Source: Lentisphaerota bacterium (GTDB lineage Bacteria; Verrucomicrobiota; Kiritimatiellia; RFP12; UBA1067). From it: a stretch of DNA of 23,886 bases. The notes under the pieces are model-generated. The model made no database searches. It was not told where the DNA came from and saw only the letters and a program-made list of their open reading frames with translations. Positions 16,072-23,886 of the stretch are shown here, piece after piece. The translations under genes were made by a program, and so were the position numbers. The number at the start of each line of letters is the position of its first letter. Positions within the stretch are counted from its first letter, which is position 1. The stretch is from the NCBI GenBank assembly GCA_015061765.1, contig SUVZ01000010.1, positions 1 to 23,886 of the forward strand, in the 5' to 3' direction.

Positions 16072-16289
16072 AACGCCTCAAGTCGTTTACGAGACGCATC
16101 GGAGTCGCCCTTGGATGCCTCATCGACAACAATCATCGAAACAAAAAGATCAAATTCGCAACGCGTCGTATCTCACCATGTCTGCGTTGCCGCCTGACGC
16201 GCTGCGTCAATAAGATTATACGACCGCCACGCGGTCAAGTTGCTGACCACGCTCGTTTCGACATAAACTTTTTTCTTCGCTTCCGTCAT
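16062..16289 (-). pseudogene. PIN-domain (VapC-like) toxin gene remnant with internal stop
   Basis: Reading left from the ATG at 16289 (GGGAG SD 7 nt or so upstream), the frame begins MTEAKKKVYVETSVVSNLTA and RSYNLIDAARQAATQTW. It hits TGA at 16173-16175 (codon 39) and continues in the same frame with EFDLFVSMIVVDEASKGD and RKRLEAL. This matches the PIN-domain VapC type in which two Trp residues follow the QxxT helix, so TGG to TGA is the simplest explanation. The homology ends at about 16062 where transposase sequence begins; roughly the second half of a normal gene of about 150 codons is missing. No antitoxin gene precedes it: the 104 bp to the LamG gene are non-coding. It is not a functional toxin. 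Confidence 0.7.
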
Positions 16290-16393
16290 ACAATTCTCCC
16301 AAATTAGTGCAGTCATCATACACCTTTTTGCCTCGCACTTCAATAATCTCTAATCCTCAATCACTTCTGTAAGCAAAAAGCAACAAGCCGTGC

Positions 16394-19366
16394 TCAACGT
16401 ATCGTCAACACCGTTCCGGATTTGAGAACAGTGAACTCGACCGGAATGGCGTAGGTCGTACGTTCGCCGTCTGTGCACTTGAGCGAAAAGGCAAAAACGT
16501 CCGCTTCCTTTACCGTTACAGTCGTCTCTTTCGCATTGCGATCGGCAAACGACACCCTGCTTGCGTCACCCTTGACGACCACCCACTCGTAGCTTATGCC
16601 AGTGCCAGGACTGCCGTCATCCTGCGCAACTGCAGACAACGGAACCGGTTTCTTTTTCACAACGGGCTTCGAGGATGATGCTGAACCGACAACAGGAGCC
16701 TGATTGAAAGCAATGCCGGGATGGCGGAAAAGGTATCCTACCTCTGCGTCGCTCAAGTGACGATTGTAGAGACGTATGTCCGTAAGTTTGCCGGGAAACG
16801 TACGGGAATAGAACTCTCCCGTTTCCGGATCGTGCGCTACCGAATACAAGGCATTCGATTGAGTGGAATAATCCAATGCGTTGTAATCTATGCCGCCAAA
16901 ATGCAAATTGCCCTGGACTCTCCCGCCTGTATTCTGTCCCCCCGACGTACCGACGGTGCTCGAATCAGGAGTACGCTTCACACCATCGAGATAAAGCTCT
17001 ATCTTCGACGAATCGTGCCGGTTGATCATTGCCACCAGATGCGTCCACCGGTTCGTAAACGAGAAAGGCGCCTTGAACCACAATCTCGACTGGGCAGAGC
17101 CGGACGAAGTTCTTGTTCCGCCAGTCTGAATGATCATTATGCCCGAATCCTGTATTTTTCCATCAGACTTGGGATTGTCGTACCGGTTGAGGTTTATCCA
17201 TAGCGTAGTCCGCGCAGAAACGATGCACGGCGAATAGTGGAGATGGTTTTTCTCTGAATCCTGGTACATCCACAGCGAAAAAGTGCGCCATTCGTCCGCT
17301 GGCCATGCAGAGTTTCCGCCAGAGCTATCGGCTTTCTCGGTGGTTTCCCCGATTCCGGCCCCTTTGTAAAAATCGCCGAAATCGAAAGCGTACGGAGCAA
17401 TGCCGCCGCCTGATGCAATCCGGTTCAGGTCAGCGTCGCGCCAGCCTATTCCAAGCGAAGTGCCACTGCCCACATGCGACTTTTCCGGAGTCAACCCTGC
17501 ACCGGACCAGTAGCGTATAAGTCCTGAATCGATCATTTCGCCCGCAGCGACATCGGCAGCCGCCTCAGCCATGGCAGCATCCACATCTGGCGCTACCGGA
17601 GGCGTGAGTCCGGACGCATCATCACGAGTTACCTCAACCTCATCGTGCTTTTCGCCGCCAAATTCATCCTTCGATGTCAACCTGAAAACATATTTACCCT
17701 CAAGCGGCAATATAACAGGTGTGACGAGATTGTTCTTTAGATCAATAACCGGCTCCGCCCCTTCGGGTGCGGAAACCACACTCCAGGAAAAGCTGCCATT
17801 GAATCCGGTACGGTAACTGCCGCCAGAAAGTCCCGCAACAGTTCCTGACAAAACGCAGTCCTTTCCGGCACAGGTAAAATCATCCGGTACCGAAACCGGC
17901 ACAACCGAACGGTAGAGCCGCACGATCTCGTTCGATGATAAAGCGCCTGAATAGATCCTTATGTCGTCAAACTCACCTTCGAACGACGAAGGTGAAGCAG
18001 TATTCGCGGAACCAAAAATCACGTCGGCGTTCTGCTTGATCTTTAAGACATCAGACTGCTCAACCCCACCGCTACCCGACAGTCTGCCATTTATCCACAA
18101 CTCCGGCTTTATCGTAAAACCGCCGTTTTCATCCTTTCCGCAACGATTGACAAAGACGACATGCTGCCAAACGCCTTGATGCACCACCGCTGCCGAGGAT
18201 ATCGCCTTGGAAGCGGGAGCTGTATTTTGCAGTTGGTAGACAAAACGGCGCGAATCAAAACCGACATCCATAATCAAGGCGAACTTTGACACCGCTTCAT
18301 GCACGAGACGTGGAGAGTTTTTGTCGGATCCGTTTTTGAGGTTTTCGGAATCTGAAGATTGGCGCATCCAAAACGCCCACGTCGAAGAAGAACATTCCTT
18401 GGCGAGTTTGACCTTTGCGTAAGAACCTACCTCACCGCTGAAATGTACAGCGCTGCCGTCAACTCCATTGGTTCTCGTCACTTTGGCTGAAAGTTCAAGA
18501 GCTTTTCCGTATCCCGAAATGTCGGGCGTGATATTGACGCCATTCACATCGCTCCATTCGTCCAAAGGCCAATGTCCCACAAGTTTGGATGTCGACACGT
18601 TCTCCGCACCGTCTGAAAAGAGATTCCACACCTGCTCATCGCCAAGCGCCTCTCCATAGATCCGGAAATCATCTATGGAACCGTAGAATGGACGAGTTCC
18701 GTTGGACAGGCTCCCAAGGTAACAATAACCTTTAGCCGCGATGTTCGTGGCGACGGCCCGCTGGCCGCCTGCGCTGAGAACGCCGTTGGCATACACCTTC
18801 CAATCATAAACATATTCCGTATCCTCATCCGAGACCTTGGTTTCGTCGCCAACAGAAATGGTTATGGCCAAATGAACCCACGCACCTCTATGCGCTGCCG
18901 TACATCCTCTCATATAGGTACCGGCCCCGCTGCCGATGTAAGGCACCAGGGCATCATTCCCAAGCTGCGGGTCAGCGCTTTCCTCCAGTCGGATCTGCAG
19001 ACGGCTCGCCCCGCCCACCAGCCAAGGCAGAATAGTGGGATTTCCCGCATGCGCCTGACTGACGGCGTTTTCGCGGAACATCCAAAACGCAACCGTGCGG
19101 CTTTTAAGTTCGGGACAGGTGAAAGTTGCGTGCGAACCATCGCCAGGAACACCACCGAAGAAAAGCGACTTGCCGCTCACACTGCGGTCTATAAGCGAAC
19201 ATTTGGAACCGACAGTTAAATCGGCACCTTCCGCCGTACCTGTATTGGCGATCACTCCATCGCTCATCTCGTCCATGCCGAAATGTATCAGCGGCTCGGG
19301 GAATTGAGCCTGCAGCGCCGCCGCAAACAGGAAAGCCTGAACCAAACAAAGATTTATACGTACCAT
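16394..19366 (-). CDS. Large secreted protein with three LamG/ConA-like domains and PKD/Ig-like domains
   Basis: The frame extends to 19480, but the ATG at 19366 has a near-perfect SD (AAAGGAGGT, 5 nt away) and begins a signal peptide (about residues 1-21), giving 990 aa. LamG-like domains lie at about 26-250, 262-490 and 616-884. Each has a closing motif of the type DFRIYGEALGDEQVWNLF, DIRIYSGALSSNEIVRLY and DIRLYNRHLSDAEVGYLF. Ig/PKD-like modules lie at about 495-585 and 887-980. No catalytic residues are recognised. LamG domains bind glycans or proteins, so a role in substrate capture or adhesion is likely but inferred. The SD overlaps the stop of the preceding BNR gene (11-bp gap), so translation is probably coupled. 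The protein ends without an anchor or sorting motif. Confidence 0.8.
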   Translation of the reverse strand: MVRINLCLVQAFLFAAALQAQFPEPLIHFGMDEMSDGVIANTGTAEGADLTVGSKCSLIDRSVSGKSLFFGGVPGDGSHATFTCPELKSRTVAFWMFRENAVSQAHAGNPTILPWLVGGASRLQIRLEESADPQLGNDALVPYIGSGAGTYMRGCTAAHRGAWVHLAITISVGDETKVSDEDTEYVYDWKVYANGVLSAGGQRAVATNIAAKGYCYLGSLSNGTRPFYGSIDDFRIYGEALGDEQVWNLFSDGAENVSTSKLVGHWPLDEWSDVNGVNITPDISGYGKALELSAKVTRTNGVDGSAVHFSGEVGSYAKVKLAKECSSSTWAFWMRQSSDSENLKNGSDKNSPRLVHEAVSKFALIMDVGFDSRRFVYQLQNTAPASKAISSAAVVHQGVWQHVVFVNRCGKDENGGFTIKPELWINGRLSGSGGVEQSDVLKIKQNADVIFGSANTASPSSFEGEFDDIRIYSGALSSNEIVRLYRSVVPVSVPDDFTCAGKDCVLSGTVAGLSGGSYRTGFNGSFSWSVVSAPEGAEPVIDLKNNLVTPVILPLEGKYVFRLTSKDEFGGEKHDEVEVTRDDASGLTPPVAPDVDAAMAEAAADVAAGEMIDSGLIRYWSGAGLTPEKSHVGSGTSLGIGWRDADLNRIASGGGIAPYAFDFGDFYKGAGIGETTEKADSSGGNSAWPADEWRTFSLWMYQDSEKNHLHYSPCIVSARTTLWINLNRYDNPKSDGKIQDSGIMIIQTGGTRTSSGSAQSRLWFKAPFSFTNRWTHLVAMINRHDSSKIELYLDGVKRTPDSSTVGTSGGQNTGGRVQGNLHFGGIDYNALDYSTQSNALYSVAHDPETGEFYSRTFPGKLTDIRLYNRHLSDAEVGYLFRHPGIAFNQAPVVGSASSSKPVVKKKPVPLSAVAQDDGSPGTGISYEWVVVKGDASRVSFADRNAKETTVTVKEADVFAFSLKCTDGERTTYAIPVEFTVLKSGTVLTIR

Positions 19367-19377
19367 ATCAACCTCCT

Positions 19378-21045
19378 TTACCTTGTCACTTGCCATTTTG
19401 TAGCCATCAGGCAGGGTTTCTCTCCCGGCCGAAGCTGCTGATAATACACCGTAAGAATATCTCCGTCCGGCAGAAGGCACGATGCCGGATATCCGAGATC
19501 ACCAATGTGCGAATGCGCGAGCGCGATCTCGTTTTCGACGTCCCACGTCCTGCCGCCGTCGTCCGAAACGCAGGCGAATTCGCCGAAGCCAATCTCCCGG
19601 TTGCGGCGGCCATATACGCACACAAGCCTGTTGCCGGGAAGTTTGATCAGATGCGGTGGAAACCCGACCATCCCCGTCGCGTGAAGAGGCGTCCATGTGC
19701 GGCCGCCGTCGCGCGACTCCGTCTGGCGCATACCGCCGTCAGGGCCATGGTAGCGGACAAGCCCCACAAGCGTGCCGTCGTCCAGCTCGACCACATGCGG
19801 TTCGTGCATCATCTTTGGTCTGGAGTTCTCGCCGTCCATGTCGGAGATTTGCGGACACAGGCAATTCCAGGTCATCCCGCGATCATTCGACGCCCACGCC
19901 GAAATGATGCTCTGATGCAGCGGTCCTTCACCGCTGTCAATCTGCCTGCCCCTGAACGATCGGCCCAGCATGAGAAGCCTGCCGTCCCTCAAAAGAATCG
20001 GCCCGTGCGGAGCATGGCTGACATTTCCCATCCGCCAGGGTTGAGACCATGTCCTGCCGCCGTCGACGGATGAAATGCGAAAGTATCCGAGCGACTGCTT
20101 TAAGAGAGCAGGAGAGATCTTTTCATGATGCCACCTGTATTCCGGATGGCGGTCGATATGCGCGGCGGGATCGGTGAGATATGCGACAGACGTGAAATAC
20201 GTCACAAGGATTTCACCGTCAGGGAACTGCAGAATGCCGGCATCGCGATTGTCGAGTATGTCATTGGCAATGGTTTCGGGATCTGTCCACGTTTCGCCGC
20301 CGTCGGACGATCGCACCATCTGCACCTTGCCGTACGGACACACATGGCCTTGACGATCACCTGAAAACACCGCAGCGATCTCGCCATTCGACAGGAGAGT
20401 GACGGTCGGCCAGCCGATGTAGCGATCCTTCTGTACGCATATCGGACGCACCCATCTGATCTCGGCGCGGGACTGGCGCTTCTCCGGCATATACTGCGGC
20501 GGCAGATTCTCCGCCATCGGCACAATCTTCACCCGCGACATTTCACCGGAGAATCCATAGTGCCCTTTGCCGCCTATGCGAAGCGGAGCGACATTATCCG
20601 CCATGTCACGCGTACCGGTGAAAGCGTAACTCCCGTCCTCCTTCCCGTTTACGAATATGCGCATCAACCCCTTGGTCTCGCACAGTCGGAGCGAATAGCG
20701 TTTGCCGGACTCCAGCCCGAGCCTGACAATCTTGTAGGCGGGCTGCACGCCGCGCAGATATACAAGAAGCGAACCGTCCTTTCTTACCATCACGGAATAG
20801 CCGTCCTTGTAGTCCTTCCCTTTTGTGACAAGGTTGGCGAAATTCGCCTTGCCTATGCGATCCAGGTCGCAGACGAAATCGATGGTGGCGTCCAGACCTT
20901 CCGCAAAGGAATACGCGGAATCGTGCGCAAGTTCTATCGAAACGTCTTTCGGCGACGCAGGTTTCACGTCAACAGCGCTCAACGCCGTCCACGCGCCAAA
21001 GGTATGCAACACCATAATGATTGCAACTGTTCTCATTGACTGCAT
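19378..21045 (-). CDS. Secreted Asp-box (BNR) beta-propeller protein with N-terminal LamG-like domain, sialidase-like
   Basis: The protein has 555 aa. The ATG at 21045, 9 nt after AGGGGG, is preferred; a second ATG at 21036 overlaps the upstream stop as ATGA. Residues 1-24 are a signal peptide. Residues about 35-175 are ConA/LamG-like (ending in FSGEMSRVKIVP). Residues about 200-550 carry five Asp-boxes: SSDGGETW (246-253), SSVDGGRTW (325-333), SNDRGMTW (386-393), SRDGGRTW (444-451) and SDDGGRTW (494-501). This is the six-bladed sialidase fold. The usual RIP motif before the first box is not seen; YIGWPTV (209-215) sits there. The substrate may therefore not be sialic acid. The gene overlaps the upstream GH106-like gene by 13 bp and is followed 11 bp later by the LamG protein. 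Confidence 0.75.
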   Translation of the reverse strand: MQSMRTVAIIMVLHTFGAWTALSAVDVKPASPKDVSIELAHDSAYSFAEGLDATIDFVCDLDRIGKANFANLVTKGKDYKDGYSVMVRKDGSLLVYLRGVQPAYKIVRLGLESGKRYSLRLCETKGLMRIFVNGKEDGSYAFTGTRDMADNVAPLRIGGKGHYGFSGEMSRVKIVPMAENLPPQYMPEKRQSRAEIRWVRPICVQKDRYIGWPTVTLLSNGEIAAVFSGDRQGHVCPYGKVQMVRSSDGGETWTDPETIANDILDNRDAGILQFPDGEILVTYFTSVAYLTDPAAHIDRHPEYRWHHEKISPALLKQSLGYFRISSVDGGRTWSQPWRMGNVSHAPHGPILLRDGRLLMLGRSFRGRQIDSGEGPLHQSIISAWASNDRGMTWNCLCPQISDMDGENSRPKMMHEPHVVELDDGTLVGLVRYHGPDGGMRQTESRDGGRTWTPLHATGMVGFPPHLIKLPGNRLVCVYGRRNREIGFGEFACVSDDGGRTWDVENEIALAHSHIGDLGYPASCLLPDGDILTVYYQQLRPGEKPCLMATKWQVTR

Positions 21046-23886
21046 TTTGTTTTTCCCCCTTTTTGTTCCACGATCAATTTTACCGGTCCCAGCAGGCCCG
21101 ACGGCTCAAGACTCACGCCCGGCTTCAGGCACGGAGGCGTACGCGGCCCGACATTCCAGACGGTCCACGTCTTCCTGCTTTCCGGGGAAAGTTTCGCGTC
21201 GTATGCCAGACGGTTATGCCAAGGCGAAGTCACATCAACACGCAGCACATTTCGCCCAGATCTCAGAAACGGAGCGATGTCGCACCGGTACGGGCGGCTC
21301 CACAATGCTGCGACTTCGCAACCGTTCACGAAGACGCGCGCGGCATCACGCACCTCCCCCAGATCAAGAACCGCACGGGCCGCACACGGCATGACAAAGT
21401 CAACGCTGCGCGTATAGCTCGCCGTCCCCGAGAATGCACGGCCCTCATCCGAAACGCCCTTCAGATCCTTCCATGCGCACAATCCGTCCATCCGCAACGA
21501 TGCGGGAGCGCCCCAGCCTGACGGGAAAGCGAGCGTCCAATCCGACGAAAGGTCGATCGATTTCCCTTTCGGACCCGCAAAAGGCAGTCCCGTCACACAG
21601 TTTCTGGCAATCGTTACACACACAGACTCAGACGGCGCAAGGTCAAGAGATATCCGACAACGGCCTTCCTCCGTCCTCAAGGATACGCAACCGCTAAATC
21701 CGTTCGTCTCAGCCGCAAGGAAATACAGATCCGCCTCCCCATACTTGCGATGATACCACAGCAGGTTCTGCGCAACATCTTCCTGCAATGGCGTACCGTC
21801 CGCCGCCGCGACCTGCAACGAAAGCCCTTCCACTGCGGCGGTCGCGTCTCCGCGCATGATGACACCGCCCTGCGCCGCCAACGTTTCAAGTCGCTCGGCC
21901 GTGCGGCCGGAAAGGACCGTTCCCTGCGGAATCCAGATACGGGCGTAGCGCAGTCCGTCAGGCAGAACAAAACAGCCGTCACTGACCGAAAGACGGGTCA
22001 TCAAAACATCCTGATTCAGATAATCGCACTTGTATCCAGCCGGGAATGGCTCTAGCTCGTCAGGCTTGTGCCCCACATCATCGCCAAGATAGCGAAGCAC
22101 GTCCACGACAGGGTGGCCTCGCTCGAGGAAATTACCGCAATTCGCCAGCCAGTCGGTAAATCCGGGCATAAACCCCCACCACGTCTGTCCGCGCACGAAC
22201 GGAGTTCCGATGAATGAACCAAAACTCGTTCCGGGCGCCCTCCCGTCCGTATGGGGATTGTGGGTGAATGTATGGAACACGAAATGCGTAATCCCGCGAG
22301 ACAGATAGCGGACCGCAGATTCCTTAAGTTCGCGGAGAGATTCGTTCCATGTCAGTTTCAGGCTGGTGAACGCTTCCGCCGCTACCCGCCTCTTTCCATA
22401 GAGATGCGCAGCCGAGACGCATGGTTTCACCGGCTTGAAGTTGAGATGCCCGACATGCCCGGTATCCGGCGTCGCCGGATGCCAGAACTCGCACATGGGA
22501 ACATCACAATCTTTCCAGTGCGCGAGAAGATCACCCGGCACGACATCGCCCAGCGCCGTCTCCCATGTTATATCCAGCCCGTTGGCATGGGCCAGTTCCG
22601 ACATTCGACCGTAGTAGTTCCTGCAGATAAGTTCGCCTATTGTCCGGCGCCAGTCGAGCAGGAAAGCGTCAGTCGCCGCCTCATCGTCAATTATCCACCC
22701 GAAGAGAGCCGGCAAGTAGAACCTCACACCATAGCCGTTGCGCGAACGGAAATAGTCTTCCATGCGCCATGTCCAATTCTGCCGTTCGCATTCCCAGCTG
22801 TCGATCAGAACACCATGCAGCCGGGCTACGGCAAGAGGCCCAGCCAGAAGCCTTCCGATGTAGCCCGCAAAATTCGCCTCGGCACCTCGCGGATCCAGCT
22901 TGTCGCACTCCCATCCGGTCGCCTCGGCAGGCGCAGGACCGTTTTTCTTCTTCGTGTTCACATGTCCGATCCTAAGCACAGTCCAAGACCCCGGCCCCAA
23001 ACGCTCACCCCCGGCAACCTCTCGCACTTTACGCAAAGGAACGATCTGATCCGCGCAGCGCGCGGGGGAAGGCCGCGAAACAAATCCGCGCAGGACCAGT
23101 CCGGATTTCCCCTCCCAGTTCTCCATGCGCGGCGCAGACGAAAGACGTGCAAACGGCACCTTCAAGGAATGCGGAGCCGCAATGTCAAGCGTCCACCTTT
23201 TCGCGACCGCTTCCTCGCACGCCAATGTGAAAGGAACCTTATCCTGCCAGCATCCTTGAGGGTAGTCCGCCGAACAGACGACAACAGCACCGGTTTCCGT
23301 ATGCGCGGTCAGCCTGACGTGCGTATCGGGATTGTAACTCCACGGATGATGGAGCTGCGAAGGCGAAGGCAACTCAAGGGAGCGAACAGTCACAGGCCGT
23401 TCAAAGCAAAACGTACGCACACCGCCGTTCACGGTTACCGACGACGGCTTCAGGCATTCGCCGGTATCGCCAGCCGGTGTCGGGAACGCAAGCATGGCAA
23501 TGTCGTGCCAATCGCTGCCAGGATCCCGCATATTCTCCGGGATGGGGATATCGGAGTCAAAAACGCCGTTGGTAAAATCCTTCCGGGAAAACGCAAGCCG
23601 CCGCATCGCATTCGACGGAGCAATCCAAGGGCCTCCGCTCATCGACCATCCGGGACAGTTCTGCATCCTGAAGGTAAGGCCAAGCCGTGAACATTCGTCA
23701 GCTATGAACCGCACAAGACCATCCCATTCCGGTCCAAGACACTGAATCTGCCTTGAAACCCCTTCCCAACGGCCTCCACGGCCATGAAAGAACTGAATGC
23801 CTCCAATGCCGGCCGCCTTGACCGCCTCCAGATCTGCGACAAGCCCCGCCTTCGAAACATTTCCGCCGATCAGGAGGCGGTCAAGG
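21033..23886 (-). CDS. GH106-like glycoside hydrolase (alpha-L-rhamnosidase family), 5' end beyond the window
   Basis: The frame stays open from the stop at 21033 to the right edge (950 residues in view), so it is 5'-truncated; the GTG at 23714 is not the start. Counting from the edge, the fragment opens inside the catalytic barrel with ADLEAVKAAGIGGIQFF (17-33). The family hallmark NCPGWSMSGGPWI is at 76-88, and a region with WETALGD followed by CEFWHP comes later. The last 170 residues or so form a galactose-binding-like beta-sandwich (VFVNGCEVAALWSRPYRCDI and NVLRVDVTSPWHNRLAYDAK). GH106 enzymes remove alpha-L-rhamnose from pectins such as rhamnogalacturonans; the exact linkage cannot be read. 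It is the first visible gene of the right-hand operon and overlaps the BNR gene by 13 bp. The export signal would lie outside the window. Confidence 0.8.
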   Translation of the reverse strand, partial: LDRLLIGGNVSKAGLVADLEAVKAAGIGGIQFFHGRGGRWEGVSRQIQCLGPEWDGLVRFIADECSRLGLTFRMQNCPGWSMSGGPWIAPSNAMRRLAFSRKDFTNGVFDSDIPIPENMRDPGSDWHDIAMLAFPTPAGDTGECLKPSSVTVNGGVRTFCFERPVTVRSLELPSPSQLHHPWSYNPDTHVRLTAHTETGAVVVCSADYPQGCWQDKVPFTLACEEAVAKRWTLDIAAPHSLKVPFARLSSAPRMENWEGKSGLVLRGFVSRPSPARCADQIVPLRKVREVAGGERLGPGSWTVLRIGHVNTKKKNGPAPAEATGWECDKLDPRGAEANFAGYIGRLLAGPLAVARLHGVLIDSWECERQNWTWRMEDYFRSRNGYGVRFYLPALFGWIIDDEAATDAFLLDWRRTIGELICRNYYGRMSELAHANGLDITWETALGDVVPGDLLAHWKDCDVPMCEFWHPATPDTGHVGHLNFKPVKPCVSAAHLYGKRRVAAEAFTSLKLTWNESLRELKESAVRYLSRGITHFVFHTFTHNPHTDGRAPGTSFGSFIGTPFVRGQTWWGFMPGFTDWLANCGNFLERGHPVVDVLRYLGDDVGHKPDELEPFPAGYKCDYLNQDVLMTRLSVSDGCFVLPDGLRYARIWIPQGTVLSGRTAERLETLAAQGGVIMRGDATAAVEGLSLQVAAADGTPLQEDVAQNLLWYHRKYGEADLYFLAAETNGFSGCVSLRTEEGRCRISLDLAPSESVCVTIARNCVTGLPFAGPKGKSIDLSSDWTLAFPSGWGAPASLRMDGLCAWKDLKGVSDEGRAFSGTASYTRSVDFVMPCAARAVLDLGEVRDAARVFVNGCEVAALWSRPYRCDIAPFLRSGRNVLRVDVTSPWHNRLAYDAKLSPESRKTWTVWNVGPRTPPCLKPGVSLEPSGLLGPVKLIVEQKGGKTKCSQ

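Noticed and set aside
16173..16175. Recoded TGA (as Trp) in the PIN gene
   Set aside because: TGA ends well-supported genes here (for example at 8324 and 16394) and the PIN gene is also truncated, so a nonsense mutation is simpler.
21033..23714. GTG at 23714 as the start of the GH106-like gene
   Set aside because: The frame continues upstream to the window edge with conserved barrel sequence (ADLEAVKAAGIGGIQFF), so the true start lies outside.

Overview
The window is GC-rich, accessory-type bacterial DNA, almost entirely a secreted polysaccharide-degradation locus. The mix of GH127, GH36, GH106-like, GH43-like and DUF4838 proteins, very large LamG/concanavalin-like secreted proteins, an autotransporter-type strand repeat and an ISAs1 transposase remnant fits a PVC-group saccharolytic bacterium. 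Kiritimatiellota, or a neighbouring Lentisphaerota/Verrucomicrobiota lineage, is my best guess. This is inference from gene content; there is no rRNA or marker gene here.

Layout, left to right. (1) 1-913 (-): 5' part of a secreted GH43-like beta-propeller glycosidase running off the left edge, with its own sigma70-type promoter at 952-980. (2) 914-1619: non-coding, with three adjacent hairpins, two copies of a 27-bp palindromic repeat and a strong plus-strand intrinsic terminator that has no gene in front of it. (3) 1620-14827 (-): a likely six-gene operon, transcribed right to left from a promoter at 14883-14911 that carries a perfect inverted repeat in its spacer. Gene order is exported M20 hydrolase, DUF4838 protein, 1060-aa ConA-like/beta-strand-repeat protein, GH127, GH36, and an alpha/beta-hydrolase fused to a class C beta-lactamase-like domain. 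Gaps are 12 to 95 bp. (4) 14828-16393: a junk and mobile-element zone with a long imperfect inverted repeat, a small DUF6788-like gene, overlapping face-to-face promoters, a truncated ISAs1 transposase and a decayed PIN toxin gene joined to it head-on. (5) 16394-23886 (-): a second operon of GH106-like glycosidase (5' end off the right edge), BNR/Asp-box protein and a three-LamG-domain protein. Its genes overlap or lie within 11 bp.

How the genes could work together (inference): nearly every intact gene with its 5' end in the window begins with a signal peptide, so degradation takes place outside the cytoplasm. GH106 (rhamnose), GH127 and GH43-like (arabinose) and GH36 (galactose) point to a pectic or arabinogalactan-like glycan. 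The fused serine hydrolase could remove ester groups, and each operon also makes one giant lectin-like protein that could hold the glycan or the cell. No transporter, SusC/SusD pair or regulator gene is visible.

The points most worth a second look are the palindrome/terminator unit at 1297-1596, the double serine-hydrolase fusion, the operator-like palindrome in the main operon promoter, and the pairing of giant ConA-like proteins with hydrolase operons. I see no tRNA, rRNA, CRISPR array or complete mobile element.
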